Positions 32,929 through 43,639 of a stretch of 64,000 nt of DNA are shown here, one piece after another. A program made the position numbers and the translations under genes. The stretch comes from Bos javanicus (taxonomy: Eukaryota > Chordata > Mammalia > Artiodactyla > Bovidae): NCBI RefSeq assembly GCF_032452875.1, contig NC_083868.1, positions 37,862,537 to 37,926,536 of the forward strand, given 5' to 3'. Within the stretch, counting starts at the first letter, position 1, and each line of letters begins with the position of its first letter. The notes beneath the pieces are model-generated. The model was given only the letters and a program-made list of their open reading frames with translations, ran no database searches and was not told where the DNA came from.

Positions 32929-34830
32929 TCACATCAGGTGCCTAAAGAATTGGAGTTTCAGCTTCAACATCAATCCTTCCAATGTATATTCAGGACTGAT
33001 AGCCTTTAGGATTGACTGGTTTGATCTCCTTGCAGTCCAAGGGACTCTCAAGAGTTTTCTCCAGTGCCACAATTTGAAAACATCAATTCTTTGACTCTGA
33101 GACTTCTTTGTGGTCCAAATCTCACATCCATACATGACTACTGGAGAAACCATAGCTTTGACTAGATGGACCCTTGTTGGCAAAGTAATGTCTCTGCTTT
33201 TTAATATGCTGTCTAAATTGGTCATAATTTTTCTTCCAAGGAGCAAGTGTCTCTTAATTTCATGGCTGCAGTCACCATCTGCAGTGATTTTGGAGCCCAA
33301 AAAAATAAAGTTAGCCACTGTTTCCATTGCTTCCCCATCTATTTTCCATGAAATAATGGGGCCAGATACCATAATCTTAGTTTTCTGAATGTTGAGCTTT
33401 AAACCAACTTTTTCACTCTCCTCTTTCACTTTCTTTTTTTTAAATTTAATTTTATTTTTAAACTTTACAATATTGTATTAGTTTTGCCAAATATCAAAAT
33501 GAATCTGCCACAGGTATACATGTGTTCCCCATCCTGAACCCTCCTCCCTCCTCCCTCCCCATACTTTCATCAAGAGGGTCTTTAGCTCTTCACTTTCTGC
33601 CATAAGGGTGGTGTCATCTGCATATCTGAGGTTACTGATATTTCTCCCCGCAATCTTGATTCCAGCTTGTGCTTCATCCAACCCATGATGTTTTCTCATG
33701 ATGTACTCTGCATATAAGTTAAATAAGCAGGATGACAGTATACAGCCTTGACATACTCTGTTCCTGATTTGGAACCAGTCTGTTCCATGTCCAATTCTAA
33801 CTGTTGTTCCTGACCTGCATACAGATTTCTCAGGAGGCAGGTCAGGTGATCTGGTATTCCCATCTCTTCAAGAATTTTCCACCCTTTGTTGTGATCCACA
33901 CAGTCAAAGGCTTTGGCATAGTCAATAAAGCTGAACTAGATGTTTTTCTGGAACTCTCTTCCTTTTCCCATGGTTCAATGGATGTTGGCAATTTTATCTC
34001 TGGTTCCTCTGCCTTTTCTAAAACCAGCTTGAACATCTGGAAGTTCACAGTTCACATACTGTTGAAGCCTGGCTTGGAGAATTTTGAGCACTACTTCACT
34101 AGCGTGTGAGGTGAGTGCAATCGTGTGGTAGTTTGAGCATTCTTTGGCATTGCCTTTCTTTGGGATTGGAATGAAAACTGACCTTTTCCACTCCTATGGC
34201 AACTGCTGAGTTTTCCAAATTTGTAGGCATACCGAGTGCAGCACTTTCACAGCATCATCTTCTAGTATTTGAAATAGCTCAACTGGAATTCCATCACATC
34301 CACGATAGCTTTGTTCATAGTGATGCTTCCTAAGGCCCACTCGACTTTACATTCCAGGGTGTGTGGCTCTAGGGGAGTGATCACACCATCATGATTATCT
34401 GGGTCGTGAAGATCTTTTTTGTGCAGTTCTGTGTATTCTTGCCACCTCTTCTTAATATCTTCTGCTTCTTTTAAGTCCATACCATTTTTGTCCTTTATTG
34501 TGCCCATCTTTGCATGAAATGTTCCCTTGGTATCTCTAATTTTCTTGAAGAGATCTCTAGTCTTTCCCATTTATTGTTTTCCTTTATTTCTTTGCATTGA
34601 TCACTAAGGAAGGCTCTCTTATCTCTCCTTGCTATTCTTTGGAACACTGCTTTCAAATGTGCATATCTTTCCTTTTCTCCTTTGCCTTTCATTTCTCTTC
34701 TTTTCACAACTATTTGTAAGGCCGTCTCAGAAAACCATTTTGCCTGTTTGCATTTGTTTTTCTTGAGGATGCTCTTCATCCCTGTCTCCTGTACAATGTC
34801 ACAAACCTCTGTCCATAGTTCTTCAGGCAC
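32929..34830 (-). pseudogene. BovB ORF2 (endonuclease/RT polyprotein) remnant
   Basis: Six minus-strand frames (34495-34830, 34262-34570, 33842-34048, 33696-33899, 33478-33699, 32929-33429) together cover the linker, reverse-transcriptase and C-terminal regions. The RT catalytic motif YADD is intact at 33613-33624 within NLRYADDTTLMAES. The ahead-lying MDHNKGWKILEEMGIPDHLT segment is RT palm/finger sequence. Several frameshifts and the L1 insertion after the YADD box break the gene. Confidence 0.9.
33434..33562 (-). mobile_element. Bovine-type L1 3' end inserted in BovB
   Basis: The plus strand begins with a T-run (complement of the poly-A) and reads tttacaatattgtattagtt, then ttgccaaatatcaaaatgaa, then tatacatgtgttccccatcc and a CCTCC-rich end. 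ACTTTC at 33428-33433 and 33563-33568 flanks it, and BovB is continuous across it. Its low divergence marks it as one of the younger insertions. Confidence 0.85.
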
Positions 34831-35225
34831 TCTGTCTATCAGATCTAGTCTATCTAGTCTGTCTATCAGATCTAGAAATTTGATTTCTATTTCTCACTTC
34901 CACTGTATAATCGTAAGGGATTTGATTTAGGTCATACCTGAACAGTCTAGTGGTTTTCCCTACTTTCTTCAATTTAAGTTTGAATTTGGCAATAAGGAGT
35001 TCCTGATCCGAGCCACAGTCAGCTCCTGGTCTTGTTTTTGCTGACTATATAGAGCTTCTCCATCTTTGGCTGCAAAGAATATAATCGGTCTTCATAGAAC
35101 CATTCAACTTCAGCTTCTTCAGCATTACTGGTTGGGGCATAGACTTGGATTACTGTGATATTGAATGGTTTGCCTTGGAAACAAAGAGAGTTCATTCTGT
35201 TTAAGCTATTCTAATAGCTTAGGAT

Positions 35226-36350
35226 AGCTATTGTCAAAAATGTAAAAGGTAAGTTTTGGTAAGGATGTAGAAAAAGGGATCCCTTGCATGTACACTGTTG
35301 ATGGGACTGAATTGGTAATTCATTGTGGAAAATAGTATTGGATTCCTCAGAACTTAAAAAAGATAAGCAGAAATATTATGTGATACAACAATTCCACTTC
35401 TGGTTAGATATCTAAAGGATATGAAATCATTACCTGAATGCTATCTGTTCTTCCATGTTCATTGCTGCATTATTTACATTAGTCTAGGTAAAATCACAGA
35501 GAAGGCGATGGCACCCGACTCCAGTACTCTTGCCTGGAAAATCTCATGGACGGAGGAGCCTGGTAGGCTGCAGTCCATGGGGTCGCGAAGAGTCGGACAC
35601 GACTGAGCGACTTCCCTTTCACTTTTCACTTTCACACATTGGAGAAGGAAATGGCAACCCACTCCAGTGTTCTTGCCTGGAGAATCCCAGGGACGGGGGA
35701 GCCTGGTGGGCTTCCGTCTATGGGGTCGCACAGAGTCGGACACGACTGAAGCGACTTAGCAGCAGCAGCAGCAGCCGCAGGTATAAAATCAACTAATTGT
35801 CCTTCAACCAATGAATAGATAAAGAAAATGTGATATATAAACACACAGTGAAATATTGTTCAGCCTTAAAAAATTAGGAAATTCTGTCATTTGAGACAAT
35901 GTGGATGAAGCAAGAGGACATTATGCTAAATGCGAAAGCCAGACACACAAAGACCAATACTGCATGATCTTACTTATATGTGAATCTAAAAGAATCAAAC
36001 TCATAGAAGAGGAGAGTAGAATGGTGGTTTCCAGGGGCTGCAGGGTGAGGGACATGAAGAGATATTGCTGAAAAGACAAAAAACTGTAGTTATTTAGATT
36101 GAGTAAGTTCTGAAGATCTAATGTAGAGTATAGTGGCAGTAATTAATATTACTATATTATATATTTGAAATTGCTAAAGGAGTAGATCTTAAATGTTCTC
36201 ACTACACCCACACATGAAAGATAATTATGTGAGTGGATGGATATGTTAATTATCTTGGTGTGGTAATCATTCCTCAATGTCTACATATATCAAGATATCA
36301 TTTCATACAACATAAATATATACAATTATTATCTGTTAATTTAAAGCTGG
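35226..36350 (+). mobile_element. Old L1 3' region (right part of the nested L1)
   Basis: The order is that of a mammalian L1M 3' end: ttggtaaggatgtagaaaaa, caattccacttctggttaga, then after a SINE gatatataaacacacagtga, gacaatgtggatgaagcaag, tactgcatgatcttacttat and gtagatcttaaatgttctc. A Bov-A2 at 35499-35778 interrupts it. It belongs with 32165-32712. Confidence 0.9.
35499..35778 (+). mobile_element. Bov-A2 SINE (two monomers, AGC tail)
   Basis: The first monomer starts gagaaggcgatggcacccga and the second ttggagaaggaaatggcaac, ending in (agc)n gccgcag. Flanks ggtaaaatca / ggtataaaatca look like a target-site duplication with a small difference. It keeps several CpGs (ggacacgactgaagcgac), so it is likely young. 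Confidence 0.95.
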
Positions 36351-36609
36351 AAAAATATAAATATTTGTCTCATTATTCCACTAAGTTGTTTTTTTAATCA
36401 CCCATAGATAACTGATACATTGCCCATTTTTCTTTTATGAAGATTGGAATAATGATTTCCTATGAATATTTGTCAGCATATCTTCCATTCTTAGGATGAT
36501 TCAGAAATCATCTGTAAGATTATATGTGATGTATCTAATACATTTATTACCATAGGCTTTGAATGACCAAAAAACTTTAATTTTGTAGTTCTAATTTATC
36601 AGTAGTGCT
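36351..36609. other. Unique AT-rich DNA
   Basis: Nothing recognised between the L1 end and the SINE head fragment. Confidence 0.5.
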
Positions 36610-36617
36610 AATGTATT

Positions 36618-36688
36618 GGACTTCCTAGGTGGCTCAGTGGTGTAGAACCTGCCTGCCAATGCAGGAGACATAGAGATGCAGGTTCAAT
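36618..36688 (+). mobile_element. tRNA-head-only Bov-tA copy
   Basis: It carries only the tRNA-like part (ggacttcctaggtggctcag through aatgcaggagac and atgcaggttcaa). It is flanked by TAATGTAT at 36609-36616 and 36688-36695, so it looks like a complete short insertion with no Bov-A core or 3' tail. Confidence 0.75.
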
Positions 36689-36779
36689 AATGTATCAGAA
36701 AGTTTGTGCAGTGCTTTAATTGCTAATAAATGTCCTCTGTGGACATACAGTAAGGTAGGAATAGAATAAATGCAGTATA

Positions 36780-36995
36780 CAGTTGATCTCTGAAAAAGCA
36801 TCATTTAGAACTGCATGGGTACACTTATATACAAAAGCTTTTCCACAATAAATACACAGTACTATACGATGTGGGGTTGGTTGAATCCGTGGATGTAAAC
36901 TGCTTGTATGGAGGGTCAATTGTAAATTATACAAGAATTTTTTAACATAAGGAGGGTTGGTGTGCCTAACCCCCACATTGCTCAAGGATCAACTA
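36780..36995. mobile_element. Tigger-type (Tc1/mariner) MITE
   Basis: It begins CAGTTGATCTCTGA and ends GCTCAAGGATCAACTA, near-perfect terminal inverted repeats, with TA on both sides (36778-36779 and 36996-36997). Internal tacagtactata-type, ggatgtaaactgcttg and cctaacccccacattgctca stretches fit the Tigger-derived family starting cagttgacccttgaac. It is non-autonomous and has no transposase. Confidence 0.85.
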
Positions 36996-36997
36996 TA

Positions 36998-38260
36998 TTC
37001 ATTATTCACACTTTAGAGAGTCTAATATATTTTTGAATATATAAATTTCCACAATCACTTCCAAGTTAGAATTCAAAGATAAAGACACTGACTACATTGT
37101 CTCTTGGTGATTACTATTAGAATACATTTTCACTACTCTAGGAAGAGATTTATCTATCATTTGTTCATTAATATGTATTAATTTTCTAGATGTCTAGTTG
37201 TTATCGTGAAGAGCACAGAAACTCTGGCCATAACATGATTGGACAGATGGAAAGGATCAGTTACCATGGGAAATAAGGGAAAGGAATGAAGTTTCAAAAG
37301 GAACACAACTCCAGGAGTCGTCCATTCTTCTATACCCTGGAAAGTGGAGTGAGACGACTGGCTAGTTGATAACTGAGCCACACTAATAAGAGAGGTCTTT
37401 TGTTTGTTTCTCTGTTTTTTTGTTTTGCCTACATAGTTAGTGCATGGAGCTAAAATCTGTGCTTTGACCATTTTGTTTCATCGGGGTAATCCATTAACAC
37501 AGGTGTGGGAGTTTTTTTTTTAATCGTGGCTAACAGTAGAAGAGCTTTCCAAAATAATGGTTAAAATTTAGAATGTTTTAGATGACTAAATTTTTGTTTA
37601 TGTGTTGAGATATATAGCTATCACTCCTATTTATGCTTTGCATATAGTTAGCTTAGTAAGTTTAAAGAATTCTTAAGATGTTTGCTGTAAGCATTTTGGT
37701 AGTATTTATACAGTTAGTACATTAAAAAATCCCAAAGGAAATAAACCAAATCTCTCAGACATTTAAAATTGACTATAAATATGAAACCCTCCCATATATT
37801 TTCATGAAATAATAGCTTTATGTCACCTTCCCTGTAGTACTTCAAGTACTATTAAAAACGAAGCATTCATAATTATCAGATGATTCAACACTTCTTTTTT
37901 TACCTACATAACTCTTCAAACAGTACCCAGAGACTCTGGAAGCAGAACCCAGTAATTCTTTCCACATGTATTCCAGGTGATTCTGATCATGCTGATATTT
38001 AAAAATCACCAGTCTATGACATATTCCTTTACCTGTTGCACATGTGTTTTCTTCTCTTTTTGTCCGCACCCAAGCTCTACCCCATTGAGCAGAAAGTACA
38101 GAAAGTTTCCATATTCCCCTCAACCCTGCATAATTAGTCTTTTGAAGTTGCCACATTAATTGTTAAAATACCTTTTGGGTCTGGAACAAATGCATAATGA
38201 CATCTGTATTATTACAAAATTAGAGATTTCTAGTATTTTTCCTCTATTTTTTTTGCATTG
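36998..38260. other. Unique AT-rich DNA
   Basis: No ruminant repeat or gene is recognised. The short phrase ccaggtgattctgatcatgc near 37973 resembles a MER5-type element but is too short to call. Confidence 0.5.
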
Positions 38261-38261
38261 T

Positions 38262-38938
38262 TATGATCATGGCATCCGGTCCCACCACTTCATGGGAAAT
38301 AGATGGGGAAACAGTGGAAACAGTGTCAGACTTTATTTTTCTGGGCTCCAAAATCACTACAGGTGGTGACTGCAGCCATGAAATTAAAAGACGCTTACTC
38401 TTTGGAAGGAAACATGACCAACCTAGATAACATATTCAAAAGCAGAGACATTACTTTGCCAACAAAGGTTCATCTAGTCAAGGTTATGGTTTTTCCAGTG
38501 GTCATGTATGGATGTGAGAGTTGGACTGTGAAGAAGGCTGAGCGCTGAAGAATTGATGCTTTTGAACTGTGGTGTTGGAGAAGACTCTTGAGAGTCCCTT
38601 GGACTGCAAGGAGATCCAACCAGTCCATTCTGAAGGAGATCAGCTTTGGGATTTCTTTGAAAGGAATGATGCTAAAGCTGAAACTGCAGGTCTTTGGCCA
38701 CCTCATGCGAAGAGTTGACTCATTGGAAAAGACCCTGATGCTGGGAGGGATTGGGGGCAGGAGGAGAAGGGGACAACAGAGGATGAGACGGCTGGATGGC
38801 ATCATCGACTCCATGGACGTGAATTTGAATGAACTCCGGAAGTTGGTGATGGACAGGGAGACCTGGCGTGCTGTGATTCATGGAGTCGCAAAGAGTCGGA
38901 CATGACTGAGCGACTGAACCAAACTGAACTGAACTGAA
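38262..38938 (+). mobile_element. BovB LINE 3' fragment, (CTGAA)n tail
   Basis: It enters near atgatcatggcatccggtcc and runs to gaactgaactgaaac. CpGs survive in several places (acgcttactc, atggacgtga, gcgactgaac), so it is relatively young. It covers the ORF2 C-terminus and 3' end. Confidence 0.95.
38303..38905 (+). pseudogene. BovB ORF2 C-terminal remnant
   Basis: Two frames, 38303-38548 (SRDITLPTKVHLVKVMVFPV, ending KKAER at a stop) and 38588-38905 (RVPWTARRSNQSILKEISFG to GVAKSRT), are parts of the same C-terminal region. A premature stop after KKAER and a frame change separate them. A retrotransposon relic. Confidence 0.85.
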
Positions 38939-41010
38939 ACTGCAAATCTGAGTTGCATAACAAATGCATATGAAAATCACATAAGTAAATGTAGCTGGAG
39001 TTCAAGAAATGTATACTATATTTTAAAGGGTTTTCTCTCATTTGAATTAAGACTTAAAATGTTTCCTTCATGCACATGTAAGTTTGATTTTAAGCACCTT
39101 CAAATTTTATACACTCTGCAAATCAACTTATGAAATGGATATCCAGAATCCTATGCTTCTATACCCTGAAAATGCGTCTGCCTCTGGGTTGATATAAGTA
39201 AAATGTTCAACTGAAACAGAAATTCCAAATTATTTCTAAATTCAAATCTCTTCTTGGACACACGCACACACACACACATATATATATATGCACACACATA
39301 TATATATGTGTATGTGTGTATATATAATTAAGTATATTCTGTCATTATGTATATTGTGTTATTATACTTATCCTGATATTACATATATATCCTGATATAT
39401 ACCAAGAAAGATGCTTGAATTTAGTTATAATAATATATATGTACAAAAACTTAAGATTTATAGCTTTTAAAATTTCTATTCCTATTTCTCCTAGTGCTGT
39501 ATATTAGTTTACGTCTCCGTTCTTTTCATCATATGATACATAAGGTTATTTTAAACCTTTTGGTGGTTTTGATGAACCAGGTTCTGCCATGCCTTTTCTG
39601 TTGAAACTATTCGTATTTGCCTTTCTTTGCTCTTCTCTGCATCACAAGAGGCTAGAATTTGAGAAGTGTACTTCCCAGACTCCCTTGTCAGCTGGTTTCC
39701 ATTTAGGTTCTGCCAGAGGATTAAAGTATGAAGACAGCAGGGAGTTCGTTTTGGATTCTTGCAGTAGCTGCAAAGAAACTACTCTAGGGTACTGGGGACT
39801 CCAGGAACACTGGTGGTCCCTACAGTGACAGCCAGGTCTCTCCAGACCCAAGGCTGTAGAGGTGACTTCAGCAGTGTAAGTGACCACGATCCAGCAGCAG
39901 CAGCTAGTGTAAGCCTCTGCATGTTGACAGATGTGGACCTCTATAAGTTCTGAAGTTTTATTTTCTTTAGTTAAAACTCGTGTCTCACATGTGCTCCTCC
40001 AACCCTTCCAACACCTTTAAAACCAACTTTTTTACGAGCTCTTTCTCTGCTTGAAATATCTAGAGTGGTTTCTCTTTTCCTGCCTGAAAAATGACTATGC
40101 ATGGGAAAAGCTTGGCTTATTCACTGAGACAATTAGAAGACTGATGGGTGTACAGAAACCTCATGCTGTGTCCAATATGACTTGGCAGAGAGAATAGCCT
40201 TTTCAATGTTAGGGATGAGAAACTAATTTAGAGCAAGTCTCAGTAGTGGAAAGAGTCAGCTAAGATTTGCCAGAACTTATAGAAAAGAGCCTTTTACTGA
40301 AAAATAGCTAGCTACCTTACAAGGAGTGTGTACATGTGTGTTTCTTATATCTACTCTAAGAAGTCACTTCCTAACCAGTTATGCTTCCAGTATGTTAAAT
40401 ATGCATAAACATTTAAGCTGCAGAACTGAAGTCAGAATATTTTGGTTTAAGCTTGGGTTTCTTTTCTGATCAACTAGAGTCATGTCAGAATTTCCCATTT
40501 TGATCTGGCAAGTGAATACCATAATCCATACCTACTTTGCAGAGCCTTTTATAGGATCAAAAGGGGTAATGTATATGAAGGTGCTTTTTAAGCAGTTAAA
40601 TTCTACATCCATGTCAGGTGTTATGAGAGAAGATTAGTTAACAGCTAGAAAGGAAAGCACTGTGACTTCAGAAATTACAGCCAGAAAGTAATTCCTGAAT
40701 CAAATAGTGACTCTGTTCACAGCATCTATGAACACTTTGACTATGTTTCTCTTTATGTGGAGCTATGAAGTCAGAAATAGCTCAAGAACAAAGTTAGAGG
40801 TCCATGAAACATAAAGAAAGGAAAAGCAGAAAGCAGACTCAAAAGGCATGAATTGGCAGTTGCTACACATTCACATCGTCATTGTCCTTCCCAAACTCAA
40901 TCATGCCAGCTTAGAGGCAACTGCTCTTTGCTTCTCTGCCCTGTGCATTGAGAATAGTGAATGATTATGGGTTTGTGCTACAAAAACCAGAAATATAAAA
41001 ATATTTTTAG
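38939..41010. other. Mostly unique DNA
   Basis: It contains the alternating repeat at 39259-39328. The segment at about 39585-39730 (ttcccagactcccttgtcag, then tggtttccatttaggttctg) has the look of an old dispersed repeat that I cannot name. Frames at 39589-39828 and 39642-39887 overlap on opposite strands and have no known motif. Confidence 0.45.
39259..39328. repeat. Alternating CA/TA/TG microsatellite
   Basis: (CA)n, (TA)n, (CA)n, (TA)n and (TG)n blocks make about 70 bp of almost unbroken purine-pyrimidine alternation. The CA...TA...TG order is partly self-complementary. Confidence 0.9.
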
Positions 41011-41014
41011 AAAC

Positions 41015-41150
41015 CTTATTGTACACCAGAATCAACTGGGGAAGTTTCTAAACCACAGATTGAAGTGAACTACCTTTGATTTATATTCACAAGATCAGAT
41101 GTCACCGAATATGTTTAACTTTCCAAATGGCCCAAGAGGTTCTGATGTAT
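41015..41150 (+). mobile_element. MER5A-like hAT relic
   Basis: The phrases attgtacaccagaatcaact then ggggaagtttctaaaccaca, and later cccaagaggttctgatgtat, follow the order of MER5A-type elements, with a less similar middle. Confidence 0.5.
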
Positions 41151-41611
41151 GGGTCTACAAAAAAGCAGCATTTCACAGAATAGCTTCTGGATCAATTTAA
41201 TTGAAATTACCTTTTCACTTCTTGACATTCCCAGTTTTTGAGCCCAAACCCAGATGATTGAATACGTGTCTCTAAATAATGGAACCTCATGTTTGCAATG
41301 CAATAAGTAACCCAAATACTTTTATTCATACTTAATTTTGGCATCCAGAACTGGAGGGCAAGGTTGGTTCAAGGACAAGTTCTGAACGTGCTGTCTTACT
41401 TTCCTGATGTACTCTCATCCACTTTGCATCTAACTTCACTGCATTCTTAAAATAAGTTGCAATTCTGTTGTAAACTCAAATAAAGACAATGAAGGTTAAA
41501 ATGCAAATACCTGGTAAAATTCACTGACAAGTAAATCATTAATTTGGTTTTTCTAAGTTTTACTGAGCTCAATCCTGCTCCTTTGTGGCTTCCTCTATAG
41601 CCATTTCTATG
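41151..41611. other. Unique non-coding DNA
   Basis: Nothing recognised. Confidence 0.45.
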
Positions 41612-41700
41612 GTGGCCTAGTCGCTAAGTCAAGGCCAACTCTTGCAACCCCATGGACTGTTGCCTGCCAGGTGCCTCTGTCCATGGGATTCTCCAGGCAC
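41612..41700 (-). mobile_element. Bov-A SINE fragment
   Basis: In reverse, ggcctagtcgctaagtcaag to ccatgggattctccaggc: the 3' end and part of the Bov-A core. It stops abruptly with no head. Confidence 0.85.
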
Positions 41701-41844
41701 TTCTAAAGTTGGTGTTATTCTCCCATACTTCATGGGGCAGTTTTCAGTATTCATTTCACTTGACAGAATTTGTCACTTTTGGCTTTTGGGCTTGAACAGT
41801 TTCCTCACTGACTCACTTATCTGGTTAACCTACACATTCTTCTA

Positions 41845-42018
41845 AGTTCATCTTAAACATCACCATCTCTAGGAAATATATTCTGGTTTCTCAAGTCCAG
41901 GTTATTCCTTGCCCTCTCTGCAGCACCCAGAACCCTTCCTATTAATATTATATTTACCACACATTAGGCTGTCTACACTTATTTGCCTTTATCTCCCACT
42001 AGATCTGAGCTGTCATTT
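41845..42018 (+). mobile_element. L2 LINE 3'-region relic
   Basis: The sequence aagttcatcttaaacatcac, then gccctctctgcagcacccag, then tttatctcccactagatctg and agctgtcatttctttt matches the order of the L2 3' end. Diverged, non-coding. Confidence 0.65.
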
Positions 42019-42020
42019 CT

Positions 42021-42206
42021 TTTCTCCATAAAGTACCAGATAGTAATTATTTTAGTTTTTATGAGTCATGAGGTCTCTGTCACAATTACTCAACTCTAAC
42101 ATTGTATCGTGAAAGCAGCAATAGAAAATGCATTCCAATAAGATTTTATTTGCCAAAACTATCACTGGGGAGATTTGGCCATGGATGGTGGTTTGCTGAC
42201 CCCTGC
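42021..42206 (-). mobile_element. hAT-type non-autonomous DNA transposon
   Basis: In reverse it shows nearly the whole family sequence: accagatagtaattatttta, gaggtctctgtcacaattac, cgtgaaagcagcaatagaaa, ccaataagattttatttgcc and the end tttgctgacccctg. It is the same family as 53686-53908. The exact name (MER33 / Arthur-like group) is uncertain. Confidence 0.8.
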
Positions 42207-42356
42207 ACTAAACTGTCAGCAAAACATGACCATTCTTGTTCACCAGCCGCTGGTCATACGGTCTGGCTGGATTTAATCTACATTCTGTAGAGTTTGGTCC
42301 ATCTACCAATAAACAAATATTCAAAGATTTAAATAATATAGAAGCTTATTTGTCTT

Positions 42357-42629
42357 TGCTGCTGCTGCTAAGTCACTTCAGTCGTGTCTGACTCTGTGCG
42401 GACCCCGTAGACGGCAGCCCACTAGGCTCCTCTGTCCCTGGGATTCTCTAGGCAAGAATACTGGAGTGGTTGCCATTTCCTTCTCCAATGCATGAAAGTG
42501 AAAAGTGAAAGTGAAGTCGCTCAGTTGTGTCCGACTCTTAGCGACCCCATGGACTGCAGCCTACCAGGCTCCTCTGCCAATGGGATTTTCCAGGCAAGAG
42601 TACTGGAGTGGGTTGCCATTGCCTTCTCC
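42357..42629 (-). mobile_element. Bov-A2 SINE
   Basis: In reverse it starts with (gct)n (complement of the AGC tail), then aagtcacttcagtcgtgtct, the first monomer, an atgaaagtgaaaagtgaaag linker and the second monomer ending ggttgccattgccttctcc. It keeps CpGs and appears young. Confidence 0.95.
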
Positions 42630-42884
42630 TCAGAGGCAATTCAAAGTTGGTAGGACAGCTTCACTGTTCCCAGTGTTTTAAGACACAGGTTCCCATTGGC
42701 CATCCTCAACATGTGGCTTCCATTCTGGAAAGGACTTCATTTATGCATGAATGAAGAAGGGAGGAAGTTCATTTAAGGAGACCTCCTGCAAGTCTGATAT
42801 ATGTTCACTTACATGAAATCATCCAAAACTTAGCCACATTTAGCTACAGGAGAGGATGGAAAATTGTTTAGTGAGAAACACTAT

Positions 42885-43625
42885 GATCCCCTTATGGCAG
42901 AAAGTGAAGAAGAACTGAAGAGCCTCTTGATGAAAAAGTCAACATTCAGAAAACTAAGATCATGGCATCCAGTCCCATCATTTCATGGCAAATAGATGAG
43001 GAAATAGTGGAAATAGTGGCTGACTTTATTTTGGGGGGCTCCAAAATCACTGCAGATGGTGACTGCAGCCACGAAATTAAAAGATGCTTACTCCTTGGAA
43101 GAAAAGTTATGACCAACCTAGACAGCATATTAAAAAGCAGAGACATTACTTTGCCAACAAAGGTCCACCTACTCAAGGCTATGATTTTTCCAGTGGTCAT
43201 GTATGGATATGAGAGTTGGACTATAAAGAAGGCTGAGCACAGAAGAATTAATGCTTTTGAACTGTGGTGTTGGAGAAGACTCCTGAGAGTCCCTTGGACT
43301 GCAAGGAGATCCAACCTGTCCATCCTAAAGGAGATCAGTCCTGGGTGTTCATTGGAAGGACTGATGCTGAAGCTGAAACTCCAATACTTTAGCCACCTGA
43401 TGCGAAGAGCTGACTCATTTGAAAAGACCTTGATGCTGGGAAAAATTGAGGGCAGGAGGAGAAGGGGACAACAGAGGATGAGATTGTTGGATGGCATCAC
43501 TGGCTCAGTGGACATGAGTTTGGGTGGACTCTGGGAGTTGGTGATGGACAGGGAGGCCTGGCGTGCTGTGGCTCATGGGGTCGCACAGAGTAGGACACGA
43601 CTGAGCGACTGCACTGAACTGAACT
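42885..43625 (+). mobile_element. BovB LINE 3' fragment, (CTGAA)n tail
   Basis: It starts in the segment just after the RT catalytic box (cccttatggcagaaagtgaa) and runs to actgaactgaactgg. A small internal deletion removes part of the lysine-rich region after ttgatgaaaaagtcaacatt. It contains the longest open frame of the window. Confidence 0.95.
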
Positions 43626-43639
43626 GGACAGTTGCTTAG
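42962..43639 (+). pseudogene. BovB ORF2 C-terminal remnant with the longest ORF (225 codons)
   Basis: The frame is open from MASSPIISWQIDEE through GSKITADGDCSHEIKR, RDITLPTKVHLL, LWCWRRLLRVPWTARR and GRRRRGQQRMRLLDG to the native region near RTRLSD. The RT catalytic YADD and the endonuclease lie upstream and are absent, and the methionine is internal to ORF2. Persistence of the frame most simply reflects recent insertion. It should not be called as a host gene. Confidence 0.9.

Larger units (their letters stand above)
32713..35212 (-). mobile_element. BovB LINE, 2.5 kb, largest copy in the window
   Basis: In reverse it runs from the tail (cagttcagtttattcgctca) through ORF2 to the endonuclease-proximal part (cagcttcttcagcattactg). 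Flanks AATAGCTTAGAAT (32700-32712) and AATAGCTTAGGAT (35213-35225) form a 13-bp duplication with one mismatch. An internal deletion near 35090 joins aagaatataatcggtctt to tcatagaacc, removing roughly 250 bp. A bovine L1 tail interrupts it at 33434-33562. The 5' end is truncated and the copy cannot be functional. Confidence 0.97.
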
